Made by a program: the position numbers and the translations under genes
Assembly (NCBI RefSeq): GCF_019218745.1
Contig: NZ_JAHUXA010000003.1
Span: 62,001-126,000 of the forward strand
DNA length: 64,000 nucleotides
Direction of reading: 5' to 3'
From: Enterobacter sp. ENT03
GTDB taxonomy: Bacteria > Pseudomonadota > Gammaproteobacteria > Enterobacterales > Enterobacteriaceae
In this document: positions 49,122 through 58,149 of the stretch, piece by piece
Layout of the letters: each line of letters starts with the position of its first letter
Position numbering within the stretch: position 1 is the first letter of the stretch
Notes under the pieces: model-generated
The model's database searches: none
What the model saw: the letters and a program-made list of their open reading frames with translations, nothing else
What the model was told of the DNA's origin: nothing

Positions 49122-49502
49122 ATGTCCGAACCTGTATCCGGATCTGTTGCAGCGGCTAGTGCATTAACGGGGGCCAGCATTTATGGATTACTGACCGGCA
49201 CAGACTATGGTGTTGTGTTCGGCGCGTTCGCTGGTGCCGTTTTCTACGTGGCCACTGCGGCAGACCTGACGATTTTCCGCCGATCTGCATACTTCATCGT
49301 TTCCTATTTTGCCGGGGTATATGGTTCCGGGCTGGTGGGCTCCTGGCTCGCCAGCATGACCAGTTACAACGACAAGCCGCTTGATGCTCTGGGCGCTGTT
49401 CTCCTGTCCGCCGTTGCTATCAAGACACTCACGTTTTTCAGTGAGCAGGATCCGCTGACGTTATTGCAAAGGTGGAGAGGAGGAACCAATGGTAATAAGT
49501 GA
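49122..49502 (+). CDS. Phage holin (first of two)
   Basis: A 126-residue protein with three hydrophobic helices (AAASALTGASIYGLLTG, VVFGAFAGAVFYVAT, AYFIVSYFAGVYGSGLVGSWLA) and a basic tail ([12 protein letters not shown]), typical of phage holins that permeabilise the inner membrane. First gene of the lysis cassette, overlapping the second holin gene by 14 bases. Confidence 0.8.
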   Translation: MSEPVSGSVAAASALTGASIYGLLTGTDYGVVFGAFAGAVFYVATAADLTIFRRSAYFIVSYFAGVYGSGLVGSWLASMTSYNDKPLDALGAVLLSAVAIKTLTFFSEQDPLTLLQRWRGGTNGNK

Positions 49503-49773
49503 TCCTCTGGTGCTGACCAACGTAATGACATGCACCGCGATTGTTCTGCGCCTGATGATGTTCCGTAAGCCGGGCGGAAAACATAACTGGTGGGCGTCCT
49601 GGCTGGCGTACCTGATTATCCTGGCGTATGCCTCGGTGCCGTTCCGCTTCCTGTTCGATTTCTATTTCCACGCCCACTGGGCGACCGTCACTATCAACTT
49701 AATCATCTGCGCCGCCGTGTTCAGGGCACGGGGTAATGTGGCGCAGCTGTTCCAGGTACTGAGGCCAGAATGA
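49489..49773 (+). CDS. Phage holin, 3TM type (second of two)
   Basis: A 94-residue protein with three membrane segments and an intervening basic loop ([24 protein letters not shown]), matching putative 3TM phage holins. GAGGAGG precedes the ATG. It overlaps the endolysin start by four bases. Two adjacent holin-like genes may be a holin and an antiholin. Confidence 0.8.
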   Translation: MVISDPLVLTNVMTCTAIVLRLMMFRKPGGKHNWWASWLAYLIILAYASVPFRFLFDFYFHAHWATVTINLIICAAVFRARGNVAQLFQVLRPE

Positions 49774-50396
49774 ACCAGACACAATTTCAACGGGCGGCTA
49801 ATCTCAGCGCCAGTTTAGCCGCGCGCTGGTTTCCGCACATCGATGCGGCGATGCGTGAATTCGGCATCACCGAACCGGTGCAACAGGCCATGTTCATTGC
49901 GCAGGTAGGCCACGAATCAACGGGCTTTACCGCGCTGGTAGAAAGCTTCAATTACAGCGTGGCAGGGCTGGCCGGTTTCATCCGCGCAGGGCGTATCACG
50001 CAGGACCAGGCGAATATGCTTGGCCGCCGCGCTGGTGAATCCTCTTTGCCACTGGAGCGACAGCGGGCGATCGCAAATTTGGTCTACAACAAACGCAATG
50101 GCAACAAAGGTCCACAGGATGGCTGGAAATATCGCGGTCGCGGTCTGATTCAGATCACCGGGCTGGAGAATTACCGCAAATGCGGTGCCGCCCTGAAACT
50201 TGATCTGGTCACTACGCCTGAACTGCTGGCGGAAGACCGCCACGCAGCCCGATCAGCGGCATGGTTCTTTGCCACCAGCGGTTGCATGCGGTATCCTGGC
50301 GATGTGGTGCGGGTGACGCAGATCATCAACGGTGGGCAAAACGGCATTGATGACCGCACCAAGCGTTATGAGGTAGCGCGGCGGGCACTGGCATGA
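49770..50396 (+). CDS. GH19-family endolysin
   Basis: A 208-residue chitinase-type (GH19) muramidase that cuts peptidoglycan. Catalytic acid in [23 protein letters not shown], and the family block [20 protein letters not shown] in the middle; the C-terminal [18 protein letters not shown] is typical. No signal peptide, so release depends on the holin. Overlaps neighbours by four bases. Confidence 0.93.
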   Translation: MNQTQFQRAANLSASLAARWFPHIDAAMREFGITEPVQQAMFIAQVGHESTGFTALVESFNYSVAGLAGFIRAGRITQDQANMLGRRAGESSLPLERQRAIANLVYNKRNGNKGPQDGWKYRGRGLIQITGLENYRKCGAALKLDLVTTPELLAEDRHAARSAAWFFATSGCMRYPGDVVRVTQIINGGQNGIDDRTKRYEVARRALA

Positions 50397-50860
50397 ACCT
50401 CGCCTTCCTGAAGGCAGGGTGGAAACCGCTGGTTGTACTGGTGGTGTTCATTCTCCAGCTGGTGGCTGCCTTCCATTATTACGATAAAGCTGCTGACCAG
50501 CAGCACCGCGCCGATACCGCCGAACACAACCTGAAGCTGGCGACGGACACCATTACCGACATGCAAACTCGCCAGCGTGAAGTGGCTGCGCTCGATACCA
50601 AATACACGAAGGAGCTGGCAGATGCCCAGGAAACTATTGATCAGCTTGAGCGTGATGTTTCTGCTGGGCGTAAGCGGCTGCGGCTCAACGCCACATGCCC
50701 AGAGAACGGAGCGGCCAGCGCCACCAGCGTGGATGATGGCACCGGCCCCAGACTTGCTTACGCCGCTGAACGGGATTATTTTCTACTCAGACAACGAAGC
50801 CAAACGATAACCACCCAGCTTAAGGGATTGCAGGAGTATGTGAAAACCCAGTGTAATTAA
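50393..50860 (+). CDS. Rz: Inner-membrane spanin Rz
   Basis: A 155-residue type II membrane protein: one N-terminal helix ([16 protein letters not shown]) followed by a long periplasmic coiled coil ([44 protein letters not shown]). It works with Rz1 to fuse inner and outer membranes at the last step of lysis. Rz1 is nested inside it in another frame. Confidence 0.9.
   Translation: MNLAFLKAGWKPLVVLVVFILQLVAAFHYYDKAADQQHRADTAEHNLKLATDTITDMQTRQREVAALDTKYTKELADAQETIDQLERDVSAGRKRLRLNATCPENGAASATSVDDGTGPRLAYAAERDYFLLRQRSQTITTQLKGLQEYVKTQCN
50622..50810 (+). CDS. Rz1: Outer-membrane spanin lipoprotein Rz1 (nested in Rz)
   Basis: A 62-residue lipoprotein wholly inside Rz in the +1 frame. The signal peptide ends in the lipobox LGVSGC, and the mature part is Pro-rich ([19 protein letters not shown]), the typical Rz1 composition. 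AAGGAG lies eight bases before the ATG at 50622. Nested coding is the rule for lambda-type spanins. Confidence 0.88.
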   Translation: MPRKLLISLSVMFLLGVSGCGSTPHAQRTERPAPPAWMMAPAPDLLTPLNGIIFYSDNEAKR

Positions 50861-50968
50861 GATAGAAAGCACTAAAAAAAGTGCGAATTTCAATTAAAAT
50901 CTTTTATCTAAATGATTAAAAAAATCATTAATATTTGTGTGGTTTATCTGGGATGATAAGAAAAAAAC

Positions 50969-52027
50969 ATGGGAATGAAAATGGCAGAGTTAAAGTACTC
51001 AAAAGGAGAAATCAATAGAGCAGGGGCGATCCTGCGCTCTACTGATTCAGAGGAATACAGTATCGATGATTTTATATGGGCTCTTGAAGTCTTGAACAAT
51101 CTTAGAGAAATGTGTGTTCATCCTCTAAATGCATTTCAGACAACTCTTCGCCGAAAGATGAAGGTTGCTGATCCAACTGCCATTGCATCCCAACGCTTAA
51201 AACGCATACCCTCTATAATAGGTAAGCTTAAAAGAAGCCCAAAAATGCAGTTAGCTAGGATGCAAGACCTTGGTGGCTTACGAGCTGTTGTGTGCTCTAT
51301 GGATGCGGTGAGAGAACTTGAAAAAAGCTACTTAAATAACTCTTATAACCGTTTCAGGCACGTTCTTACATCTCATAAAGATTACATTAACGAGCCCAAA
51401 AGCTCAGGATACAGGGGTATTCACTTAGTCTATAAATATCAAGGTGCTACCAATCCACACCATAATGGTCTCTTACTTGAAATTCAAATACGCACAAAAA
51501 TGCAACACGCATGGGCTACTGCTGTGGAAACCATGGGGACTTTTATAGGGCAATCTATAAAGTCAAGCGAAGCAGATGAAGCATGGAATGAATATTTCTC
51601 GTTGGTTGGTAGTGCTTTTGCATTAATGGAAGGTTGTAATCCTGTACCTCAGTATGCTCATCTTGACAAAATGCAAACTTTTAAACTTGTCGAGGAAATG
51701 ACTACTCGGTTAGCAGTTGTTGATCGTCTTTTGGCCTTTAGAGTAGCGGTAGAGGATATCACGAGAAATGGTGGGAGCTATCATCTGTTAATTTTGGATA
51801 CTGCATCACAAAATGTACAAATAAAGAGTTTCGGGATTAGACGTATAAACGAAGCGACAGCAGAATATTTAGAGTGGGAAAAAAAGGCTGAAGGTAACTT
51901 ATATATGCAAGTGGTTTTGGTTTCTACAGAAAACGTAAGTAACCTTAAAGCTGCTTATCCCAGCTACTTCTTGGATGCAGAAGAGTTTGTACGAATTGTA
52001 AATCATATAAAAGCTGAGTGCCTTTGA
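50969..52027 (+). CDS. RelA/SpoT nucleotidyltransferase-domain protein (moron)
   Basis: A 352-residue protein with a RelA/SpoT synthetase fold and no hydrolase (HD) domain. Synthetase motifs appear in order: QRLKRIPSIIGKLKR, ARMQDLGGLRAVV (Asp), YINEPKSSGYRGIHLVYKY and LEIQIRTKMQHAWA (Glu). The N- and C-terminal extensions match no domain I know. It is AT-rich, sits between Rz1 and HNH, and is followed by a 67-residue gene and a terminator. Small phage-borne alarmone synthetases include toxSAS toxins and CapRel-type defence proteins, so a defence or toxin role is plausible; nucleotide signalling is the alternative. Confidence 0.82.
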   Translation: MGMKMAELKYSKGEINRAGAILRSTDSEEYSIDDFIWALEVLNNLREMCVHPLNAFQTTLRRKMKVADPTAIASQRLKRIPSIIGKLKRSPKMQLARMQDLGGLRAVVCSMDAVRELEKSYLNNSYNRFRHVLTSHKDYINEPKSSGYRGIHLVYKYQGATNPHHNGLLLEIQIRTKMQHAWATAVETMGTFIGQSIKSSEADEAWNEYFSLVGSAFALMEGCNPVPQYAHLDKMQTFKLVEEMTTRLAVVDRLLAFRVAVEDITRNGGSYHLLILDTASQNVQIKSFGIRRINEATAEYLEWEKKAEGNLYMQVVLVSTENVSNLKAAYPSYFLDAEEFVRIVNHIKAECL

Positions 52028-52090
52028 TAAGACTTTACAAAAAGAAGTTTCACGCTTAACCCCATCTCTACCTATGAAAAGGAGTTTGCA

Positions 52091-52294
52091 ATGTTAGAAC
52101 GCTATATTTCTGCTACTGATACTGAACAAAATAGAGTGGAAGTTGTTAAAGCCGCTCTTGAGATAGCCAAAGCTGCTGTTGGTGCTACGGGTGCTAACAG
52201 CGGTATTAAGTCAGGATTTGACTTAGATAATGTAATCAATAAAATCAATCAATTAGCGGATTCTATTCAGGCAGCTATTGATAATAAAAAATGA
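52091..52294 (+). CDS. Small partner protein of the RelA/SpoT cassette
   Basis: A 67-residue helical protein (MLERYISATDTEQNRVEVVKAALEIAKAAVG...NVINKINQLADSIQAAIDNKK), 63 bases after the synthetase-like gene. AAGGAG is well placed before the ATG. A glycine-rich hinge (ATGANSGIKSG) separates two amphipathic helices. Size and position fit an antitoxin or regulator of the upstream protein, but no antitoxin family is recognised. Confidence 0.65.
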   Translation: MLERYISATDTEQNRVEVVKAALEIAKAAVGATGANSGIKSGFDLDNVINKINQLADSIQAAIDNKK

Positions 52295-52314
52295 TAATGC
52301 ATGCACTTAATTCC

Positions 52315-52346
52315 AAAGCCATTGGCATCAGCTGGTGGCTTTTTTA
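52315..52346 (+). terminator. Terminator of the RelA/SpoT moron
   Basis: AAAGCCA / TGGCTTT arms with a weaker inner stem and a T-rich tail, directly after the 67-residue gene. A private terminator inside the late operon is typical of morons expressed from the prophage. Confidence 0.7.
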
Positions 52347-52357
52347 TTGGAGTGAAT

Positions 52358-52648
52358 ATGTGTTCCAGTTCGCCCTGGCATAACCTCTACAATACTAAGC
52401 GCTGGTACCGCCTGCGCTATCATCAGCTTCAGAAACAGCCACTGTGCGAGTTTCATCTCAAACGCAAGCAGGTAGTGTCAGCCTCAATCGTTGACCACGT
52501 CACACCGCATAAGGGTGACGAGACACTCTTTCACGACCCGGACAACCTTCAGTCGCTTTGCAAACGTTGTCACGACTCAGTGAAGCAGCGGATGGAGAAG
52601 GGCGGAACGGTGACAGAGTTCGACAGTGAAGGGCGGGTAATCTGGTAA
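52358..52648 (+). CDS. HNH endonuclease of the packaging module
   Basis: A 96-residue HNH nuclease next to the terminase genes. Visible are CEFHLKRKQVVSASIVDHVTPHKGD and FHDPDNLQSLCKRCHDSVKQ, giving the H-N-H core and zinc cysteines. In HK97-type phages this enzyme stimulates terminase cleavage at cos. ATG 52358 has GGAG five bases upstream. Confidence 0.92.
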   Translation: MCSSSPWHNLYNTKRWYRLRYHQLQKQPLCEFHLKRKQVVSASIVDHVTPHKGDETLFHDPDNLQSLCKRCHDSVKQRMEKGGTVTEFDSEGRVIW

Positions 52649-52660
52649 AAGGAGCATACA

Positions 52661-52870
52661 ATGCAGGACCTCAGGGTTGAATACCGCGAAGTTAGGCTGG
52701 TTGAACTGAGCATTGATGGCATCAGCTTCAGCTCACTAACAGCGATCAACCTCCATCATGAGGTAGGAGAGACGCTGCCCACGGTTACGTTGACCATTCC
52801 CCTCGGAACCCGCGAACGGCTGGTGCCGCATTATCAGCCCCGTGAAAACCTGCGCATCATCGAGAAGTGA
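52661..52870 (+). CDS. Hypothetical phage protein before terminase
   Basis: A 69-residue beta-rich protein (LRVEYREVRLVELSIDGISF...LPTVTLTIPLGTRERLVPHY), preceded by AAAAGGAG. It lies between HNH and terS, 12 bases after HNH. No family recognised. The next ~120 bases before terS hold no gene and could contain the cos site, which I cannot identify. Confidence 0.65.
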   Translation: MQDLRVEYREVRLVELSIDGISFSSLTAINLHHEVGETLPTVTLTIPLGTRERLVPHYQPRENLRIIEK

Positions 52871-52991
52871 GAGCAATTCTCATTTGTTAGGCCGGAAGGG
52901 CTGGGGGAGGGGTAAAACTCTGATGGCAAAATCTTAAAGACCGCGCCCTCAGTCTTTTTATTAAAAACGTCCAGAAAAAAAGGAAAAAGTG

Positions 52992-53426
52992 ATGGCACAG
53001 CGAGGCAGAAAGTCTCTCGCTGCGACGTCTGCTGTCTCGCTGCCGGCGCTGGCTGAAAGCAGATTACAGCCGTCGCTGCATCTCAGCGATCCGGAGATCA
53101 ATGTCTGGATCCGTCTGGTCAATGACAATCCGGCCAGCTCGTTCACCGAAACCCATCGCGACATGATGGAGATGTACTGCCGCCATGTCGTTCAGGCCAG
53201 GATCATCACCACGCAGCTGGAAGCGTTCGAGCTGGAATGGCTGTCACGTGAAGATGGCCTTAAGCGTTACGACCGGTTGCTGACTATGCGTGAGCGTGAA
53301 GTCCGTTCCGCATCTTCACTGGCTACCCGCCTGCGGATCACGCGCCAGGCCACCACCGACCCGAAAACAGTAGGGCGGGCGCATAACAATCTGGCGCGGG
53401 AGAAAAAGCCCTGGGAAATTGATTAA
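52992..53426 (+). CDS. Terminase small subunit (P27 family)
   Basis: A 144-residue DNA-recognition subunit of the packaging motor. LHLSDPEINVWIRLVNDNPASSFTETHRDMMEMYCRHVVQARIITTQ fits the P27-type small terminase (block named by its ends). The tail RREKKPWEID-like (NNLAREKKPWEID) is typical. ATG 52992 has AGGAAAAAG upstream; a GTG three bases earlier is the alternative. Confidence 0.83.
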   Translation: MAQRGRKSLAATSAVSLPALAESRLQPSLHLSDPEINVWIRLVNDNPASSFTETHRDMMEMYCRHVVQARIITTQLEAFELEWLSREDGLKRYDRLLTMREREVRSASSLATRLRITRQATTDPKTVGRAHNNLAREKKPWEID

Positions 53427-53439
53427 GGCTGAGTAGCTG

Positions 53440-54972
53440 ATGGTTAAAAAGACCCTGACACGGGCTGAACGAAACATCCGGTGGTGTGAGCAGAACATCC
53501 TCATCCCTGAGGGCAAGTTTGTCGGACAGCGGCTGAAGATGGCCGACTTCATGAAGGATGACTTCAGGGCAATCTTTGATAACGTGCATGGCACCCGCCG
53601 CGCGATCATCAGCAGGGGGCGTAAAAACGCCAAGACGGTGGAAACCGCCATGCTGATGCTGCTTTATCTGGTGGGGCCGGAGGCGGCACACAACTCCCAG
53701 CTTTACTCAGCGGCCCGTTCCCGCGATCAGGCTGCAATCCTCTTTAACCTCGCCTCAAAAATGTGCCGGATGAACCCAGTGCTGATGCAGTACGTGGCGA
53801 TTAAAGACTCAGCCAAAGAGATCCACTGCCCTGAACTGGGCTCCTATTACCGGGCGCTGAGCGCCGAAGCGACCACCGCTTACGGATTCTCGCCGCGCTT
53901 TGTCGCCCACGATGAGTTAGGCCAGGTTCGTGGCCCGCGTGATCCGCTTTATGAGGCGCTGGAGACAGCAACCGCCGCGCAGGAAAACCCGATCTCGGTG
54001 ATTATCAGCACACAGGCACCGGATCCCAGCGACCTCCTGAGCCTGTTAATTGATGACGGGCTGACCGGCGCCGACCCGCGAACGGTGGTCCGTTTACAGA
54101 CCGCGCCAGAAGATATTGATCCGTTTTCGGTTGAGGCGATCAGAGCAGCAAACCCGGCATTTGACGTGTTCATGAATCAGCAGGAAGTGCTGGACATGGC
54201 CGCCAGCGCCAAACGTCTGCCTTCGCGTCAGGCTGAGTTTGAAAACCTTGTCCTTAACCGGCGGGTTGAGGCGAAAAGCCCGTTCGTCAGTCAGACCGTC
54301 TGGCATATGAATAAAGAAGAACCTGACAGCCTGGCCGGTTCCACCGTCTGGGGCGGGCTTGACCTGTCCAGCGTCTCGGATCTTACGGCACTGGTGCTGA
54401 ATTCTGCCAGAGGCGATGTGCACTGTAAGTTCTGGCTGCCAGCGGAAGGCCTGGCTGATAAGGCCCGTAATGATCGTGTGCCTTATGACATCTGGGCGCG
54501 GCAGGGTTACCTCAATACGACACCTGGCAAAGCCATTGAGTACGCCTTTATCGCAAAAGAACTTCGCGACATCTTCGATACCTGCAACGTCAGGGCGCTG
54601 GCCTTTGACCGTTACAACATGCGCTTTCTTCGTCCGCACCTTATTGACGCCGGATTCACAGAAGCTGAACTCGAACGGTTCGTGGAATTCGGGCAGGGCT
54701 TTGTATCTATGTCACCGGCGCTGCGTGAGCTGGAAACCAAACTGCTCGGCGCGCAGCTGAAGCATGGCAATCATCCGATCCTGGAGATGTGCGCCAAAAA
54801 CGCGACCGTCATCACTGACCCTGCGGGCAACCGCAAGTTCGTAAAAGGCAAATCCAGCGGGCGCATAGATGGCATGGTTGCGCTGGCAATGTCCGTCGGG
54901 GCACAGAACAGCGACGAGGTGGAAGAGCAGGGTGACGTTAACGATTTCATTTACAACTTCTTGAGCGTGTAA
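53440..54972 (+). CDS. Terminase large subunit
   Basis: A 510-residue packaging ATPase-nuclease. Walker A variant ISRGRKNAKTVETAMLML, Walker B and catalytic Glu in RFVAHDELGQVRGP, motif III IISTQAPDPSD, and the RNase H-like nuclease region from about residue 300 (WGGLDLSSVSDLTAL, LAFDRYNMRFLRPHL, GRIDGMVALAMSVG). HK97/P27-type. Lies 13 bases after the small subunit. Confidence 0.93.
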   Translation: MVKKTLTRAERNIRWCEQNILIPEGKFVGQRLKMADFMKDDFRAIFDNVHGTRRAIISRGRKNAKTVETAMLMLLYLVGPEAAHNSQLYSAARSRDQAAILFNLASKMCRMNPVLMQYVAIKDSAKEIHCPELGSYYRALSAEATTAYGFSPRFVAHDELGQVRGPRDPLYEALETATAAQENPISVIISTQAPDPSDLLSLLIDDGLTGADPRTVVRLQTAPEDIDPFSVEAIRAANPAFDVFMNQQEVLDMAASAKRLPSRQAEFENLVLNRRVEAKSPFVSQTVWHMNKEEPDSLAGSTVWGGLDLSSVSDLTALVLNSARGDVHCKFWLPAEGLADKARNDRVPYDIWARQGYLNTTPGKAIEYAFIAKELRDIFDTCNVRALAFDRYNMRFLRPHLIDAGFTEAELERFVEFGQGFVSMSPALRELETKLLGAQLKHGNHPILEMCAKNATVITDPAGNRKFVKGKSSGRIDGMVALAMSVGAQNSDEVEEQGDVNDFIYNFLSV

Positions 54973-54974
54973 AC

Positions 54975-56252
54975 ATGGCTGATACCGATTACAGCATTGA
55001 CCTGCGAACGCGATCGCCATTCTGGGCGCGCATGGCTTCCATCCTGACCGGCGGCCGACTGGTGACTCCGGATAAAGGCTCACAGATGGCGGGAACATCT
55101 GCGCACGGTGTGGTTGGTGACTCTGTGGTGACTGACGAGCGTAATATGCAAATCAGTACGGTGTGGGCCTGTATCAGGCTTATCTCCACCGTCACCGCAT
55201 CGTTACCCCTTGATGTCTACCAGACCAAAGATGATCAGCGCAGCAAAGTGCCGGGTACTCACCCTCTCGCAAAGCTGCTGCGATTCCGGCCTAACAATTT
55301 CATGACTGCGCTGGAGTTTCGCGAAGCCATGACCATGCAGCTTTGCGCCTACGGCAACGCCTACGCACATGTGGAGCGAAACAGCGTCGGCGACGTTATC
55401 AGCATGGTTCCGCTGATGAGCGCCAATATGGAGGTCCGGCTCAGCGAGAACAGTAAATCCATTATCTACCGCTACCGCCGTGACACGGAATACGCCGACT
55501 TTTCACAGAAAGAAATCTTCCATCTCAAGGGATTTGGCTTCAACGGACTTACCGGCCTGTCCCCGCTGGCGTTCAGCGCGAAGTCTGCCGGTGTTGCCAT
55601 TGCCATGGAGGATAATCAGCGGGAGTTTTTCGCGAACGGCGCGAAGTCTCCGCAGATCCTCATGACTGACGGCAAGGTACTGACCAAAGAGCAGCGCGGT
55701 CAGCTGGAAGAAAACTTCAAAGAGATTGCTGGCGGCCCGGTTAAAAAGCGCCTGTGGATCTTGGAGAGTGGGTTTACGACACAGGCTATTGGGGTTTCGC
55801 CTCAGGACTCGGAAATACTGGCAGCGCGTAAATTTCAGGTTGCCGAACTGGCCCGGTTCTACGGCGTGCCACCGCACCTGGTCGGTGATGTTGATAAAAC
55901 CACCTCATGGGGATCCGGTATCGAGCAGCAAAACCTCGGCTTTCTCCAGTACACCCTTAAACCTTATCTCGATCGCTGGGAATACAGCATTGAGCGCTGG
56001 CTGGTTAAAGAAACAGAGCAGGGTAGTATCCACGCCGAACATAATCTTGACGGGCTGTTGCGCGGCGATTCTACAAGCCGGGCATCCTTTATGCAGATCA
56101 TGGTTAATACCGGGATCCGTACCGTTAATGAAGTGCGACGGCTGGATAACCTGCCGCCCCTTCCCGGTGGCGATGTGGCGACGCGCCAGTCGCAGAACAT
56201 CCCGATTACAGATCTCGGAACCAACACTAAGCCCCTCACTGAAGGGGCTTAA
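54975..56252 (+). CDS. Portal protein (HK97 family)
   Basis: A 425-residue protein forming the dodecameric portal at the head vertex. Family blocks include AMTMQLCAYGNAYAHVERN, KGFGFNGLTGLSPL, VAELARFYGVPPHLVGD and SIERWLV. It starts two bases after the terminase stop. The C-terminal ~40 residues are Pro-rich and variable. Confidence 0.93.
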   Translation: MADTDYSIDLRTRSPFWARMASILTGGRLVTPDKGSQMAGTSAHGVVGDSVVTDERNMQISTVWACIRLISTVTASLPLDVYQTKDDQRSKVPGTHPLAKLLRFRPNNFMTALEFREAMTMQLCAYGNAYAHVERNSVGDVISMVPLMSANMEVRLSENSKSIIYRYRRDTEYADFSQKEIFHLKGFGFNGLTGLSPLAFSAKSAGVAIAMEDNQREFFANGAKSPQILMTDGKVLTKEQRGQLEENFKEIAGGPVKKRLWILESGFTTQAIGVSPQDSEILAARKFQVAELARFYGVPPHLVGDVDKTTSWGSGIEQQNLGFLQYTLKPYLDRWEYSIERWLVKETEQGSIHAEHNLDGLLRGDSTSRASFMQIMVNTGIRTVNEVRRLDNLPPLPGGDVATRQSQNIPITDLGTNTKPLTEGA

Positions 56253-56257
56253 TTTTT

Positions 56258-56938
56258 ATGGGGGCTTCAATGCCGGACATCCAGAAAACCCTGTCCTTTA
56301 ACCAGGCAGAGATCAAATTCGCAGGCGATGGCAGCCAGGGCATTTTTGAAGGCTACGCCTCCGTGTTTAACAACACAGACTCTGATGGCGACATCATTTT
56401 ACCGGGTGCATTCAGGAACACGCTTGCCACGCAGAGCCGCAAGGTGGCGATGTTCTTTAATCACCGCACCTTCGAGATCCCGGTCGGCAAATGGGAAACA
56501 CTCCAGGAGGATGAGAAAGGCCTGTATGTGAAAGGGCAGCTCACGCCAGGCCTCAGTGTTTCATCCGATCTGAAAGCCGCCATGCAGCACGGCACGGTTG
56601 AGGGTATGTCAGTCGGTTTCTCCGTATCGAAAGACGATTACAGCGTCGGTACCACGGGCCTGATTTTTAAAAACATCTCTTACCTGCGGGAGATTAGCGT
56701 CTGTACGTTTCCCGCCAACGAGCTGGCGGGCATCTCCGCCATGAAAAGCATTGAGACAATCAAAACCATTCGTGACGCGGAAGCCTTCCTGAGGGAGTCA
56801 GCAGGGCTGTCGCGCGCAGAAGCACAGGCGTTTCTCGCCAGTGTTAAGTCCGCAGGCCGGAGCGAGTCCGGTAGCGGCGACATTGACGCGCTTGCACAGC
56901 GCATAACCTCATTTGCCGCTAATCTGCGGAACGCATAA
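56258..56938 (+). CDS. Prohead protease (HK97 family)
   Basis: A 226-residue U35-type serine protease that trims capsid scaffold during head maturation. IFEGYASVFNNTDSDGDIILPGAF is the N-terminal block, FNHRTFEIPVGKW contains the catalytic His, and GTVEGMSVGFS the Ser. The last ~40 residues are a linker tail. An internal start at 56270 (MPDIQK) is equally possible. Confidence 0.9.
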   Translation: MGASMPDIQKTLSFNQAEIKFAGDGSQGIFEGYASVFNNTDSDGDIILPGAFRNTLATQSRKVAMFFNHRTFEIPVGKWETLQEDEKGLYVKGQLTPGLSVSSDLKAAMQHGTVEGMSVGFSVSKDDYSVGTTGLIFKNISYLREISVCTFPANELAGISAMKSIETIKTIRDAEAFLRESAGLSRAEAQAFLASVKSAGRSESGSGDIDALAQRITSFAANLRNA

Positions 56939-56949
56939 CGGAGCACCAC

Positions 56950-58113
56950 ATGTCTGAATTATCTGTACTGGAAAAAGCGATCGAGAATTCACAGAAAGAA
57001 GTGAAGCAACTGATCGATGAGCAGCGTAAATCCATTAATGAAAATGGTGAGATTAACAAACAACTCCAGGCCGACCTGACTAAGGCGCAGGATGAACTGA
57101 AAACCACCGGTACGCGCCTGTTCGATCTTGAGCAGAAGCTGGCCGGCAACGCCCCGGATCAGACCGCGAAGAAATCTTTTGCCGAGCGGGTATCCGAAGA
57201 CCTGATGAAGGGATGGGACGGCTCGCGTACCAAAGCGAAAGTGACCAGCTTCGATAAGGCCATCGGATCGGGGGCGAACTCTGCCGGCTCCCTCGTTCTT
57301 CCGCAGCAGCAGCCGGGCATTCTCATGCCTGGCCTGCGCCGCCTGACCGTGCGTGATCTGCTGGCGCAGGGGCGTATCACCAGTAACGCGCTGGAATATG
57401 TTCGCGAGAACGTGTTTACCAACGCTGCCGCGCCAGTGGCGGAAGGTACCCTGAAACCAGAAAGCAATATCACCTTTACCAAAGAAATGGCGAACGTGAA
57501 GACGATCGCCCACTGGATCCAGGCATCCCGTCAGATTATGGACGATGCTCCGGCTCTGGAGTCCTATATCAACTCCCGCATGATGTATGGCCTGGCGCTG
57601 GTGGAAGAAAACCAGATGCTGAACGGGGATGGCACCGGCGACAACCTGCAGGGCCTGAACGTGGTCGCCAACGAGTATGAAACCGCGCTGAACGCCTCCG
57701 GTGATACGGGCGCTGACGTGCTGGCACACGCTATTTATCAGGTATCGCTCAGCGAGTTTGAAGCCAACGGTATCGTTCTCAACCCGGCAGACTGGCATCG
57801 CATCGCGCTGCTGAAGGACGCGAACGGCAATTACATCCTTGGCGGCCCACAGGCGTTTGCCTCGAAGTTGCTCTGGGGGCTGCCGGTAGTGTCCACCACG
57901 GCGCAGGCTGCAGGTAAATTCACCGTGGGTGCCTTTGGCCTGGCCTCGCAGGTCTGGGACCGCATGGATGCCACCATCGAAATCAGCAACCAGGATCGCG
58001 ATAACTTTGTGAAAAACATGCTGACCATCCTGTGCGAAGAGCGACTGGCGCTGGCGCACTACCGTCCCGCGGCTATCGTCACTGGCGATATTGCGGTTTC
58101 TTCCGGCGAATAA
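56950..58113 (+). CDS. Major capsid protein (HK97 fold)
   Basis: A 387-residue capsid precursor. Residues 1 to about 65 are a coiled-coil scaffolding delta domain (EKAIENSQKEVKQLIDEQRKSI...), expected to be removed by the upstream protease. The mature HK97-fold part contains VLPQQQPGILMPGLRRLTVRDLL, AHWIQASRQIMDDAPALESYI, NQMLNGDGTGDNLQGL and the C-terminal DNFVKNMLTILCEERLALAHYRPAAIV. Starts 11 bases after the protease gene. Confidence 0.95.
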   Translation: MSELSVLEKAIENSQKEVKQLIDEQRKSINENGEINKQLQADLTKAQDELKTTGTRLFDLEQKLAGNAPDQTAKKSFAERVSEDLMKGWDGSRTKAKVTSFDKAIGSGANSAGSLVLPQQQPGILMPGLRRLTVRDLLAQGRITSNALEYVRENVFTNAAAPVAEGTLKPESNITFTKEMANVKTIAHWIQASRQIMDDAPALESYINSRMMYGLALVEENQMLNGDGTGDNLQGLNVVANEYETALNASGDTGADVLAHAIYQVSLSEFEANGIVLNPADWHRIALLKDANGNYILGGPQAFASKLLWGLPVVSTTAQAAGKFTVGAFGLASQVWDRMDATIEISNQDRDNFVKNMLTILCEERLALAHYRPAAIVTGDIAVSSGE

Positions 58114-58149
58114 CAGAAGGGCGCGGTCAGTAATGGCCGCGTAAACGCT

